A stretch of DNA of 64,000 bases from Crossaster papposus (lineage: Eukaryota; Echinodermata; Asteroidea; Velatida; Solasteridae), in NCBI GenBank assembly GCA_037893245.1, contig JBAIAA010000890.1, positions 744,001 to 808,000 of the forward strand. Direction: 5' to 3'. The position numbers and the translations under genes are program-made. Positions 24,629 to 36,046 of this stretch are shown here, piece after piece (within the stretch, counting starts at the first letter, position 1; each line of letters begins with the position of its first letter). A model generated the notes under the pieces. It was not told where the DNA came from and searched no databases. It saw only the letters and a list, made by a program, of their open reading frames with translations.

Positions 24629-25520
24629 TTTGGCCTTAAATTCACAAGACAAGCTCAAAAGTATCGTTTTTGACCAGAAGACTAGAAATTTTACATCTCA
24701 ACTTTTTTCCTTTACATATTTGACTCGAAGGCTTGTTCCGACATCTGGTGTCCAGTTTAATGGAATTTGCACCAACGGTATGGGTTTTAGGGTAAAAAAG
24801 CACTTATTTGGCCTTAAATTACAAGACAAGCTCAAAAGTATCGTTTTTGACCAGAAGACTAGAAATTTTACATCTCAACTTTTTTCCTTTACATATTTGA
24901 CTCGAAGGCTTGTTCCGACATCTGGTGTCCAGTTTAGTTGAATTTGCATCAACGGTATGGGTTTTAGGGTAAAAAAGCACTTATTTGGCCTTAAATTACA
25001 AGACAAGCTCAAAAGTAGCGTTTTTGACCAGAAGACTAGAAATTTTACATCTCAACTTTTTTCCTTTACATATTTGACTCGAAGGCTTGTTCCGACATCT
25101 GGTGTCCAGTTTAGTGGAATTTGCACCAACGATATGGGTTTTAGGTTAAAAAAAAGCACTTATTTGGCCTTAAATTACAAGACAAGCTCAAAAGTAGCGT
25201 TTTTGACCAGAAGACTAGAAATTTTACATCTCAACTTTTTTCCTTTACATATTTGACTCGAAGGCTTGTTCCGACATCTGGTGTCCAGTTTAGTGGAATT
25301 TGCACCAACGGTATGGGTTTTCGGGTAAAAAAACCCACTTATTTGGCCTTAAATTACAATACTTAGCTTGAAAGTATCATTTTTGACCAGAAGACTAGAA
25401 ATTTTACATCTCAACTTTTTTCCTTTACATATTGGACTCAAAGGCTTGTCCCGACATCTGGTGTCCAGTTTTGTTGAATTTGCACCAACGGTATGGGTTT
25501 TAGGGTAAAAAAAACACTTC
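24629..25520 (-). repeat. Inverted unit resumed: five tandem copies of its ~178-bp sub-repeat
   Basis: Directly after the nested insertion the inverted 1,483-bp unit resumes, but its sub-repeat (marked by GACAAGCTCAAAAGTA, GACCAGAAGACTAG and TTCCGACATCTGGTGTCC) occurs about five times, whereas direct units have two. The long ORFs seen here are a by-product of the sub-repeat and are not supported as genes. Confidence 0.85.
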
Positions 25521-26815
25521 CAAGATTTTGTAAGTTCTGGTTTTGTTCAGTCCCTAAATGAGCCACAGGAACATAGTCCCACCCTGCACCGTTCTTGTTT
25601 CTCACTCGCTTTATTGATGATACGAGTGTGGCGGAGAAGGTACCGGCGAGTGTGGCGAAGATGGTACCGGTGAGTGTGGCAGAGATGGTGCCTTTGGAAC
25701 AATCTGAACCAAAACATCCCCGACACCCCTTGACTAGTTAATTTATGTATTAGGCCCTCTTAACTTATTTGATTTATGTTATGACTAGACAACATGTTTC
25801 ATTTTTGTCATTGTGTATTGTATTTTATGTACTATTGCGGTAACGGTATTGCAAGTTTTTTAATAACAGTATTATTCTTTGAAGGGAAAGCATCGTGCAT
25901 TGCCAATCCTCTTTTATCTTGTCTCTTTAACAAAATAATAAGCTTTAGCACCCCCCAAAAAAAAAAAAAAAAAAGACTAGCTAAACTTGAAGTTAACGTC
26001 GCGTGCGAAGGTATACATGTAGGCCCCCCTCAAATATTTGCTCTAGAATTGCGTATGTGCAGCCAGTTTATATTTTTAAATACAAACCATAATGGATTTG
26101 ATTAATACCATATCAATAATACAACTCACCTTTTCATAAATATAGTTCATTTTGATATATTACTAAAAATTAGGCCTGCTTGCGTTATTTAGAGTGGCTA
26201 TTTTAACAGCAGTCAGCATCTGATTCCCATAATGCCCAGTCGGCCTGACATTGAAAATACACTCTTGACCTTTCACTCTCGAAACCCAACTATAAAAAAA
26301 TATTGTTAATGTGAGGTTGGGTATAGTTGTGTAAACAGATCGTCGACTGCTGTAATGATAGTTTATGCATGATCCACGGAGCATTCTATTTTTCCCTCAA
26401 ATATTTGTATTATATTAGTACTAAGCCTTTAGTACTCAGTACTAGTAGTACATGTACAGTTCTACTAATTGCATATAAACAAAGAAATAAGACAGAGGGA
26501 ATTATTATTTTTTTTTTGGGGGGGGAGTTAGGTAACAATAGTCTAGAGAGCAAATGGGGGGGGGGGGGGGGGGGAAGTACCTCGGTCTTATATCTGGGTA
26601 TAACTACATGTAATTGTACTGTACTACTAGGCCTGCAGTCTTCCCCCAATACAATGACTCATGAAAGTTTGTGGTTATTAACAGTTAGCTCTGTGGTTTT
26701 GTATTTGCATACAACAGTAGCAAAAGGCCAGGCAAGTTGTTGTGGTTAGTGGTGGTTGTTGACAACTGGTGGTGGCAGAGGCTAGCTGTCTCACACCTCT
26801 TAATCCTTACACAAT
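25521..26815. other. Non-coding, with short low-complexity features
   Basis: Three ~24-bp units of GAGTGTGGCGGAGAAGGTACC type lie at 25627-25692. An A run lies at 25958-25974. G runs lie at 26519-26526 and 26557-26574. No gene is recognised. Confidence 0.4.
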
Positions 26816-26823
26816 GGCAGTAT

Positions 26824-27062
26824 TACGTTTCAGACATTTCCAGGCCAAGACTGGGCCAATGTTATAACCTAATTATGTTTCAGACATTTTGAGGTTTGCA
26901 AATGTCTGAAATGTAATCGGTGATTAGGAAGCTTACGTTTCAGACATTTCAAATGTCTGAAACATAATTGCTACTTACGTTTCAGACATTTAATGTCTGA
27001 AACGTAAGTCTATTGTTCACGTTTCAGACTTTTTGGCACTAACAAAAGAGTTTCAGACATTC
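26824..27062. repeat. Cluster of inverted ACGTTTCAGACATT motifs
   Basis: The motif TTACGTTTCAGACATT and its inverse alternate at least seven times. The best pair, 26974-27008, is a perfect 35-bp palindrome (17-bp arms, one central base). Another near-perfect pair lies at about 26933-26967. Probably debris of a foldback MITE family. Confidence 0.7.
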
Positions 27063-27187
27063 TTGCAGTGTTAGCGGGCCGGATGGACGAACATTCATTT
27101 TAGATAGCAAAACCACGAGGTAGATAGCAAAGCGTGCTTAGCTAAATGATGACGTCAAAGGGTGTACATAAGGGACGAGTTCGGGGC

Positions 27188-27354
27188 CGAGTTCGGGCGG
27201 TCCGTTCTTGACACGCGAACTCTGTTCTCGCGCTCGAACGGCGGGAACGCAACCCGTGAATTACACTGCACTTGGAACAAGAACACACACCACCTATCCA
27301 TCAGGGTTTTGCAAGAACAAGTTACGCGTGTCAAGAACAGACCGCCTGAACTCG
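27188..27354. repeat. GC-rich foldback repeat
   Basis: The left arm at about 27188-27220 (CGAGTTCGGGCGGTCCGTTC onward) pairs with the right arm at 27321-27354 at about 90% identity over some 33 bp. The CpG-rich loop differs in composition from the AT-rich neighbourhood. No ORF here has known domains. Confidence 0.6.
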
Positions 27355-27978
27355 GGCAAGTAGCAATCGAGTAGTTCGTTTCATAGTTTTGGTTGTGACT
27401 GTGGCTGTCCGCCTTTATTAACAGCATAGCAACAGCCAATTCACAACCAAAGTCAGCAATTGGAATGGTCTTATTCCTTACTAATACCATGGAGGAATAA
27501 GCCTCCATGCTAATACTAGCAGTGGACTTTGGTTACAGCACAACCTCGTTTCCATGACTATGATCTTGCTGCGAGCCAGTCAGCGTCGTTTACATATTTC
27601 TTATTTTTCCGGGGTTTAGTGAAGGAACGCGCACGCGCCCGTGGAGCCGAGGCAGGGGGACATTTTTGTGCTTAGCAGCTCCGTGAAATTGGTCATGTAA
27701 TGATGACGATGTGTGTCACGTGATGTACGTTATAGTCGCGTTGTTGTCGGTGGGGGCGCGCGGGAATGTAAAATAACTAAAAACATGGAGGAATAAGGGT
27801 GAGCAATATATGAATGCAGTTCTACAGTACAACGTTTGTTGTTTTTTTTCATTTTGTAGTGCACAAATATTGGCTTTATTTTAATGGTTCAAAGGATTAG
27901 GCCCTTGTTGTTATTGGAAAGTAAGATTTATCGTTATTATGTTAAAATGTGATGAAATGTAGGACTAATATACCGTCT

Positions 27979-28795
27979 CCCTTACGAAAATGTCCTGTGG
28001 TATTCCTGTGGTATACCACACAATTACCACAGGACAGTCAAATACCACACAAATTTGTGTGGTATGTACCACAGGACATTGCTGCCCTGTGGTATTCCTG
28101 TGGTAATAAAATTAGATACCACACAAATTACCACAGGACAGTCATACAAAATGGTTTTGTGTGGTAATATACCACAGGATAGAGATGTCCTGTGGTATTC
28201 CTGTGGTATTTACTTGGATATCACACAAATTACCACAGGGCATGTCATACAAAATGGTTTTGTGTGGATATACCATAGGATACTACAGGACATTGCTGCC
28301 CTGTGGTATCCTGTGGTAATAAAATTAGATACCACACAAATTACCACAGGACAGTCATACAAAATGGTTTTGTGTGGTAATATACCACAGGATAGAGATG
28401 TCCTGTGGTATTCCTGTGGTATTTACTTGGATATCACACAAATTACCACAGGACACAAACATGTCATACAAAATGGTTCTGTGTGGTAAGTACCACAGGA
28501 CATCTCTGCCCTGTGGTACTCATGTGTTGTAAATATCAAGAGACCACACAAGGACAGTAAGTACCGCAATATTGCCGTTCTGTCCTGTGGTATCCCTGTG
28601 GTAAATGATGAGATAACACACAAATTAAAGACACTGAAGTACTACATAATTAGTTCCCATCTTGTTGCCCTGTGGTATCCCTGTGGTATCCCTGTGGTAC
28701 AAACTGAGATACCACACACAGTACACATCGTACCACATAGATTGGGTTCCTACTACATCTCTGTCCTGTGGTATCCCTGTGGTACTCGAGTTAGA
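27979..28795. repeat. Left subterminal array of CCTGTGGTA / TACCACAGG units
   Basis: Units of roughly 95-190 bp repeat with GTCCTGTGGTATTCCTGTGG, ACCACACAAATTACCACAGG and ATACAAAATGGTTTTGTGTGG. The inverse copies of the 10-bp core alternate, so single strands could form serial hairpins. ORFs across this stretch follow the repeat and are not supported. Confidence 0.85.
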
Positions 28796-29843
28796 TTTAC
28801 TTTTGCTGTAATTTTCATAGGGATTTTAATTTTGAGGGCAGGTAGAAATGGTAAATTGTTTCACAGAACTGTCTGCGGGTTTTTTTTGTGGACGCTGGAA
28901 GAAGATACCAGACAGGAAATGCTGTTCTTATTCCAGTTAATACACACATCACACAATCTCAAACTAAATGCTTATCTCTCAGTCATTGTGTACATACAGT
29001 GTACACAGCTCTGGTGCAGTATAGGCACACAATGGCTTGTGGTTGTCTTGCAAGGACATGTGAATGCCCTTTGACCCCTATACAGTGCATGCAAGTCTCA
29101 AGGTGCAATGACCTTGCATTAACTCTAGGCTTGGCTACTCCACTGCACATGCTGCATATTTTGAATTGGGTTGGGGAAAGAGCAGTTTATCAGTGGTATA
29201 TGTACATCAATGTTTGCTAGAAAACTGCAACTATTCATAGTATAATGGTGACCCAGAACTGCCAAAATGTATCTCACATGCCTGTCAAGATATCATGACC
29301 AAATGACTTGAGTTTATGTATGTTTTGGTTGAAAACATAAGGCTTTCATTTGGACAGAACTTCACTGCATTCTGCATATAGTCCTGCTGTCATGGCTGTC
29401 GGTTGACTCGGTTGTGTGGTAAGTTTTTTTGTATTGACTTCAATGTTTAACATTTATATCGTGTCAATCTTTTATATACTTGTTGTGATCCTGTAATGTT
29501 ATAGTCAACTGATTGCTTATTCCAATATGCAACTTACGATCAACACATTTTTGATCACATTGCATGTACTTTAGGGATAATAAGAAGACTTTATTAAAAA
29601 CCAATGTAATGGAATATTAAAACATCATCATGGGTGCTTAAACAACTACAAACAATGTCAATGTAATGACTGAAAATTTTGAAGGCTGAAAAGACTAGGT
29701 TTGTGATTGGTGCCATTCTTTAAGGTGTACGTCTTAAACTACGTTTGATTCTTTCAGATTATAGTCTTTGTTTTTTCCCTTGGTTTTGAACTTTGTTAAT
29801 GATTTGTTCTTTTTGTAATTTTTATTTTTGTTCTCAATGCCAG

Positions 29844-29927
29844 GGAGTTGGTCAAGATTGAAGATCAGTTCAACCGTACTACTAGTGAAGAGATCAAATT
29901 TGTGGCTGCATGGTTGAAACAGATGTA
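29844..29927 (+). other. Exon-like fragment ending in a stop
   Basis: After a polypyrimidine tract and CAG acceptor (29842), a short frame beginning ELVKIEDQFN and ending AAWLKQM closes with TAG. It could be a captured last exon or chance; there is no family match and no upstream exon was found. Confidence 0.2.
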
Positions 29928-30659
29928 GATGGGGGATGTAGACTTTATAAATGAAGTCTTAATTGTTGATGTGATCGAACAAACTTGTGCATTATAAGGG
30001 TAAACTCTGGACACTAAGAAATGTTGAAGGACTTTTTTGTGTATACATGTTCATTATTCCTTTTCGCATTCGCACCACAAAGATTTTAACAGCTACCGGT
30101 AATTTTACTTGAACATAATTGTATTTGTAAGTCAAATACATTAGGTTTGAAACTAAGCAATCAGTAGTTTCTTTCCTCTTCTTGAATCAGTACAATTTGC
30201 AAATATCAAGCGAAGAGACTGTTCTATGACTTTTGTATCATCACATGTAAATCAAATGTGACAAAACCTAAATTCATTTGTTTAAAAAAACACAATAAAC
30301 CCTTCCACTTTACTTAATCAAATTACGCACAAGTTGACTCAGAAATATATATAAAATAACTTGCTGACTTGCTGTTATTACCGTCATTATAGTTTAAGGA
30401 CATGAAACTTCATTGCAAAGAAATGTATGAATGCAAACAGTTGCTCCTTGAATCCAAAATTTGAATGTAACCTGAATCTACTTTGTTTGCTGTATATCTT
30501 AAAAATCGACACAAGTACATGTAGGATTGGTGGTGGTGGTGGTGGAAGGGCTTTCAATAAACAACAATCTAAAAGAGCATATTTAAAGGGTTTTAGTGCA
30601 TCACTTTAATTTCAAAGTGCCATGTTTTTACAGGAATATTCAACAGAAGAAAGTGGTAC

Positions 30660-31148
30660 TCATTGAAAGGGAAATACCACATGATCGATACCACAGGAAC
30701 AAGTATTGGGAACATGTATCACAGGAACATGTTACCACAGGAATGGTACCACAGGAATATAGTACCACAGGTACCACAGGAATAGTTCAACAGGTACCGC
30801 AGGAAAAAAGTACCGCAGGGAAAAAAGTACCGCAGGGAAAAAAGTACCGCAGGAAAAAAAGTACCGCAGGAAAAAAAGTACCGCAGTAAAAAAAGTACCG
30901 CAGGAAAAAAAGTACCGCAGGAAAAAAAGTACCGCAGGAAAAAAAGTACCGCAGGAAAAAAAGTACCGCAGGAAAAAAAGTACCGCAGGAAAAAAGTACC
31001 GCAGGAAAAAAGTACCGCAGGAAAAAGTACCACAGGAATACCACAGGAATTTGTCCTGTGGTAATGTCCCAAAAAATGACAGGACATTTCCTGTGGTACT
31101 GTCCTGTGGTATTTTTTGTGGTAATACCACAGGACATTTTCGTAAGGG
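30660..31148. repeat. Right subterminal array with GTACCGCAGGAAAAAA minisatellite
   Basis: About 14 copies of a 15-17-bp unit GTACCGCAGGAAAAAA (30797-31030), varying mostly in A-run length, lie between TACCACAGGAA units. The right terminal repeat ends the array. Open frames on the minus strand (SCGTFFLRYFF-like) arise from the repeat. Confidence 0.85.
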
Positions 31149-32279
31149 CTGACCGTATAACTTAGCCAGTTCGATATTCCCACTGCGCATGTGCACATGA
31201 AGATTTGACGATTTGTTCTTTCGAGATAAACATTTAAGCGATTGCGTGCAAAAGCATTAGCAGGTACCAGCAAATTTAAAGAGATCGTCGTGTTCTAAAG
31301 TTACTAAGTTATTAGGTAACATTTTTGTTGTACGTTTTGGTGTTTTCAGATGTTTTGTGTGGCCAAACTTTTGTTCGAACAAAGTTCCCATCGCCTTTTC
31401 GATTTCACAAGAAAATGCACAAAATGCGGATTTGATTAGTACGTCCCCCATAGCGTTGTGTGCATTTGTCTGCCGTGTTTATCCCAAGAGAAAAATTGTT
31501 GAATCTTGTTGTGCACGTGCGCAGTTGGAATGTCGAAGTGGCTTATAGGTCGAGGCGGACATACGTACGTCACAGGTTGGTGACAACCAGGGGCCGATGA
31601 AAACAGACTGCCCGCGCCATCATCGTTTTCATCGGCGCGGTGTACGTATTATGACGCGTAATTAAAACCCATTGTTGTTTAGTCTACTGTCTAGTTTCCT
31701 TTTTCCATTGGACTCCCCTTCTGTGGTCTAACTAACAAAACAGATTAGATCGTAGAGACGCAGATGAGTGAGCGCCATGATGAACCGTTTACGTTAGATA
31801 TTTTAAAGGGTGTTTCAGACTGGAATTATATTCGCTAATAATAAGTAACAGTTCAGTAAAGTATTTTGTAGGATTTTGGTGCTTTATTTTTTTGACGCTT
31901 GCAAATGTAGTATATTGAAATTGACTGATTAAATGACTATGTTTAGTCTTAGCTCTAGTCCAATACTTCTTCTTAGTTCAATTGTCATTTTTTTAACAAT
32001 TGTTTTTGGACCTGATCTGATGAGTATCGCCAGATCATGTCCAAATGTTAGAAAAATTGATAACTAGGTTCTAGCACGGATAAATAAGAATAGTAATTCA
32101 GAGTCGACTATGTCATGTGTCCGAATTTAGCATACAGTACCTTAGTACCATCAGTAATGAGTAAGTTAGAACATGGATGGGATAAGTTTGAACATAAACC
32201 TAAGTATGTAGTAGTACAATGACTTAATATTAAACTAATGTAGCAAGTTAGGTTGGGTCACTAGATCAACTAGATTTAA
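31149..32279. other. Non-coding stretch
   Basis: Nothing gene-like is recognised. A short GC hairpin (CCGCGCC...GGCGCGG, about 31613-31639) is the only structure noted. Confidence 0.4.
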
Positions 32280-32639
32280 AGGTAGGATACATCATTGGTA
32301 ATTGCCTGAATTATCATGAATGGGTAGATTTGGGGGGTTGTATATCTTATAGTAAATATCGTTTAACTGACCTGTCCGAAGTTTTACAATCATGGATGCC
32401 GAGAAAAGCACGAAAAACAGCGATTGTTTTCAACCGGCGTCGAGCAGTTATTCTTATGTTATCTTTGGGTTTTTTCGTGATCGCGGTTTTAATTAAATTT
32501 TTCGGAATAATTACAGGATATCTAGCGCAATTATTGTTTGTAGATGCCTAGAATCATTATTTACTTTCAAATGAGTAAGATATTTCATAATAATTTGGTA
32601 GTAAATATTTTCGATATCTGCAAATGGTGTATACTACCT
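32280..32639. mobile_element. TTAA-flanked MITE, inverted and shorter copy
   Basis: Same family as 19768-20245 but in the opposite orientation: its right end ATGGTGTATACTACCT is the inverse of that copy's left end. TTAA lies at 32276-32279 and 32640-32643. It lacks about 120 bp of the longer copies. It shows the MITE also inserts outside the composite. Confidence 0.75.
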
Positions 32640-33039
32640 TTAATCATTAGTCAATGTAGTTACTCGAACGCTAGATACTGGTAGTTTAACTGGATCAATG
32701 TTACCATGGACTGTCTCTAGTCACTCGCGAGTGAAGTACCGGTACGGTTTTAAGATTGAGGAAAAGTAAACTGGGGCAAGCTTTGCAAAAGTTTCTGATA
32801 GTTTTCTCCAATGATGATAATTCTTTGTAATAAGCTAATTATTTATTGCACTAAATTAAGTGGAAAAAATAATATTAATAAATTATTTAAAAAATTAGAA
32901 ATTACGTAACTTGGGCCTGTTGTCTTGACATCATCGACTGACTAGACATGTTCTAGTGAAAAACAGACAAACGCATACGTGAAGATGAATCGGAAATTGA
33001 TAAAAGGGATAGCTAATTAGTACCCGAACTTGCTCCATA

Positions 33040-33250
33040 ATGTCATGGCCAAGAGGTTAAATGGTGTACTACTTGCATACGATGATGTCAAACCTGGCCT
33101 GGAACATGGTGCTTGTGCCCACGGGCAAGACACTTGACTACAGTTGCCTTTCTGTATCCAGGAGTATAAATGGGTATCTGGGAGGGTCGAGGCTAATTTA
33201 GTGCCTTATATCGTCAGCTACGTGGTCCATATGACCTGATGAATGGGGTA
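33040..33250 (+). repeat. SINE-like fragment
   Basis: The segment around GGGCAAGACACTTGACTAC and GTATAAATGGGTATCTGG resembles the central domain shared by many marine invertebrate tRNA-derived SINEs. A convincing RNA polymerase III promoter head and a tail were not identified, so only a body fragment is claimed. Confidence 0.4.
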
Positions 33251-33779
33251 ATAGTAATTGTAAGAAAAAATTGAATTGATGTGCTGTGTTTTTTAGTTCA
33301 TATTTGGTCATACAAAATATGTACATGGCACGTCTTTTGCAAGTCAGCTTATCAGCTGTGAGTAAAGATGATTAGCTTCCATTATTATTATTATTTTTAT
33401 AATTTTTATATTTGAGTTTTGTCAAACACTATAGGCTATGCTGCCAACATGTAAAAAAAAAAAAACTTGAAATAAACGTGCAGAAAGTTCTACAATGCTT
33501 TAGTAAAACAGTTAAGGTTTGTTTAACTGTTAAAAAAATTAATGGGAAAAAAAGACGTTCCCATTACCGCAGTGTATCTTGTTTTCTCTCTAAACAGTTC
33601 ACATGCATGGGTTGTTTTGGGTAAATAAAATGAATTTGTTAATTTTGTGGGTAACTACATCCATGGAACTTAATTTTGTTGTTTAATGTCAAATACTTTT
33701 TGACGTTTATCAGTGAGATGAAATCAATGCAACTAAGTGAAAATTAATTTAAAGTCCTTTAGTCGGCCTTTTTTTATTC

Positions 33780-34350
33780 ATTATACATATTTGCTTTAAC
33801 CCTAACCATCTTAAATCCTTCAAAATCGGTTTTGTAAATAGGATTTTGCAGGATTAAGGTTATTTGGAAGTTGATGCCTCGGAGGATTTGGAAGGATTGA
33901 GGGCGTTTCAGGTTTTGCCACTGCAGGATAATGCAAGATCCAGGTCATAAGGCCTTAACTAATGCTCAATGATTTTGCAGGATTAAGGTTTATTGGGTAT
34001 TTATACAAATGAGGTTTTTGTAGGATTGAGGTTATTTGTTATTTTGTCCATTTACACTACTCATGCTCTATGCACATTCTCCATAGAGCTTCAGTCAAGG
34101 TGCAAGTTATGTGTCAAGGATGGGAAATGTTTGCATACCAAGGGTCATGGGTGCAGACCTTTGCAATAGGGCACTAATTAACAGCTGTTTGTTTTATGTT
34201 TGGTTGGTCTATAGCTCAATTGTAAACCTACATGTACTGCATTTCTTTGCAGGATTCGGGCATTGGTCACTAATAGTAAATATTGGAAGATTTTGCAGGA
34301 TTCATGTCACATAGAGTTTTAACACTTTGGAATTACAAGATTTTGTAGGA
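33780..34350. repeat. Degenerate TTTGCAGGATTAAGGTTA repeats upstream of the Helentron
   Basis: Related phrases (GATTTTGCAGGATTAAGGTT, GAGGTTTTTGTAGGATTGAGG, TTTTGCAGGATTCATG) recur every 40-150 bp after an AACCCTAAC. A similar AACCCTAAC plus AATCCTCCAAAATCCTC cluster flanks the other side of the Helentron coding block at 45292-45600. Confidence 0.5.
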
Positions 34351-34854
34351 TTCAGGTTATGTATAAGAAAAATAGGATAGGGTGTTAGGGTTAGTAGGTT
34401 GTATTCTATTCTATGTTTTTTGTTGTAAGAGTGTTGCATCTTGCCTTTGAAACTAGCTCGAGTGAGCTTTGTGACATTTACAAGCATAGTATGTAAAACA
34501 GTAACAGTAACACTTTTATAACCTTATTTTGTAGCTTAGTACTAAAGCTTATTTTACTTAGGTAAAAACCACACTTACTGTTTTTACTTTGATTACTATT
34601 GGGACACTGGTCCTGTTGGTAATATGGTAAATGACTTGTTAACGGATACCTTTATAGCATTCTATAAAATAGTTTTTAGCTGCACAATAAAACCCAATTT
34701 GTTTCATTTACCCTGTATTGCTACTAACTCAAGTCGGTCCTATTAATTAGAAAAGTTGATATACAAGTACACGTATGAAGTTTGTTTTGCAAATCAGATC
34801 TGTATTTGTATGTATTATTTTTGTAATGTTTTTTATATATATATTTTTTTGCAG

Positions 34855-35766
34855 ATGGTTAAGTTCGTGCCACAAGTTCCTGGGAGTCATTTACAACAAT
34901 GCCTTATTTCTGTTAAATGTGGTAAGCAGTGTATAAATCAGTTGATACACAGTGATGTGTTTGTACTAGAGGCAGCGTCCTCAATACAGATGAGACAGCG
35001 TTTTCGCTGTTCAGGTACAAGGGTGAACGAGCCTGTCAACTGGATGGAATTAATGAAAAGATTCTCTAACTCTGAAATGCAAAGTATGGCAAAACAAACT
35101 GATGTGCCAGGTGGGGAGAAACAAACTGATGTGCCCAGTGTGGCAAAACAAACTGATGTGCCCAGTGTGGCAAAACAAACTGATGTGCCCAGTGTGGCAA
35201 AACAAACTGATGTACCCAGTGTGGCGAAACAAACTGATGTACCCAGTGTGGCAAAACAAATTGATGTGCCCAGTGTGGCGAAACAAACTAATGTGCCCAG
35301 TGTGGCGAAACAAACTGATGTACCCAGTGTGGCGAAACAAACTGATGTACCCAGTGTGGCAAAACAAACTGATGTGCCCAGTGTGGCAAAACAAACTGAT
35401 GTGCCCAGTGTGGCAAAACAAACTGATGTGCCCAGTGTGGCTGAACAAACTAATGTGCCCAGTGTGGCGAAACAAACTGATGTGCCCAGTGTGGCAAAAC
35501 AAACTGATGTGCCCATTGTGGCAAAACAAACTGATGTGCCCAGTGTGGCGAAACAAACTGATGTACAATGTGACGAGTCTGTGTTGTATAATTTTGACAT
35601 TTCAACAGGTGTAGAAATTATTGAGATGGGTCTGCCAGAGATACATTCTACTGATGGCATGTTTAGCAAAGCATATGTTAAAGTCAAGAAGATGACGAAA
35701 TGGTTATGGAAGGTTAGCCATGGTACACATGCAGAGATTGCAGAAGTTGACAAAGAGAGTAAGTAA
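34855..35766 (+). CDS. Repeat protein with 18 nine-residue units, probable Helentron 5' ORF
   Basis: A 303-residue frame starts at ATG 34855, right after a pyrimidine tract and GCAG, so this ATG may begin a spliced exon. Residues about 80-241 are 18 units of a 27-bp repeat (KQTDVPSVA, 35092-35577) with few substitutions, one unit having EQTN. The first ~79 residues contain FVLEAASSIQMRQRFRCSG and no known domain. The tail is basic (KVKKMTKWLWK). At the stop, AGAGTAAGTAAG contains a GTAAGT donor, so the last codons may be intron. Because the repeat length is a multiple of three, other frames on both strands are also open; this frame is chosen for its non-repeat flanks. Function unknown; it could instead belong to a host or captured gene. 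Confidence 0.45.
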   Translation: MVKFVPQVPGSHLQQCLISVKCGKQCINQLIHSDVFVLEAASSIQMRQRFRCSGTRVNEPVNWMELMKRFSNSEMQSMAKQTDVPGGEKQTDVPSVAKQTDVPSVAKQTDVPSVAKQTDVPSVAKQTDVPSVAKQIDVPSVAKQTNVPSVAKQTDVPSVAKQTDVPSVAKQTDVPSVAKQTDVPSVAKQTDVPSVAEQTNVPSVAKQTDVPSVAKQTDVPIVAKQTDVPSVAKQTDVQCDESVLYNFDISTGVEIIEMGLPEIHSTDGMFSKAYVKVKKMTKWLWKVSHGTHAEIAEVDKESK

Positions 35767-35791
35767 GCATGAAAGAATGATGAAGTGTTAA

Positions 35792-36046
35792 CATGGAAAG
35801 AAGTACTGTGCTGGAGGTAAGATACTGGACTATGTTGTAGAGGAGTTTGAATGGAAAAGTAGACAGAAGTCTGGAAGAGTAAGAACAAATGTAAAGAAGA
35901 GGCAAGCTCGCAAGAAGTCTTACAATAGACAAAGAGGTGGCAAAAGAATAGAACAGCGTATGAGTAAAGATGAGAGAAATGTTCATGCATATGCCCAGAA
36001 AGTAATTTTTTTCCCATACACGGAGTACGTTAAAGATGGTGTTGCA
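35792..36046 (+). pseudogene. Open basic segment between the repeat protein and the PHD-OTU ORF
   Basis: An 85-codon stop-free stretch in a third frame contains KILDYVVEEFEWKSRQK, followed by a Lys/Arg-rich run and VIFFPYTEYVKDG, then TAA at 36047. Its composition matches the N-terminal part of the next ORF. It is probably part of the same ancestral protein, separated by an indel or joined by splicing. Confidence 0.35.

Larger units (their letters stand above)
27979..31148. mobile_element. 3.2-kb element with CCCTTACGAAAATGTCC inverted ends
   Basis: The left end (27979) and the inverse right end (31148) match perfectly over 26 bp. ACCGT occurs just outside both ends (27972-27976 and 31152-31156), a possible target duplication offset by 2-3 bp. 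Subterminal DNA on both sides is packed with CCTGTGGTA/TACCACAGG motifs, so the termini can fold in many ways. The interior (28850-30600) is AT-rich and lacks a transposase. One exon-like stretch (29844-29927) follows a TTCTCAATGCCAG acceptor-like site. This is a non-autonomous element of unknown superfamily. Confidence 0.75.

Noticed and set aside
24468-25256. ORFs of 157 and 99 residues
   Set aside because: Translations of the ~178-bp sub-repeat of the satellite; not protein-like beyond the repeat.
27155-27508. Overlapping ORFs on both strands in a CpG-rich stretch
   Set aside because: They coincide with a foldback repeat and lack any domain or codon pattern.
28055-29074. ORFs of 144-158 residues in the CCTGTGGTA array
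   Set aside because: They follow the repeat units and change frame with repeat indels; no domain.
30719-31273. Minus-strand ORFs of 116-184 residues rich in SCGTFF
   Set aside because: Pure translation of the GTACCGCAGGAAAAAA minisatellite with all three frames open.
35050-36017. Long minus-strand and other-frame ORFs over the 27-bp repeat
   Set aside because: A 27-bp unit without stops keeps many frames open; the flanking non-repeat sequence supports only the + frame starting at 34855.
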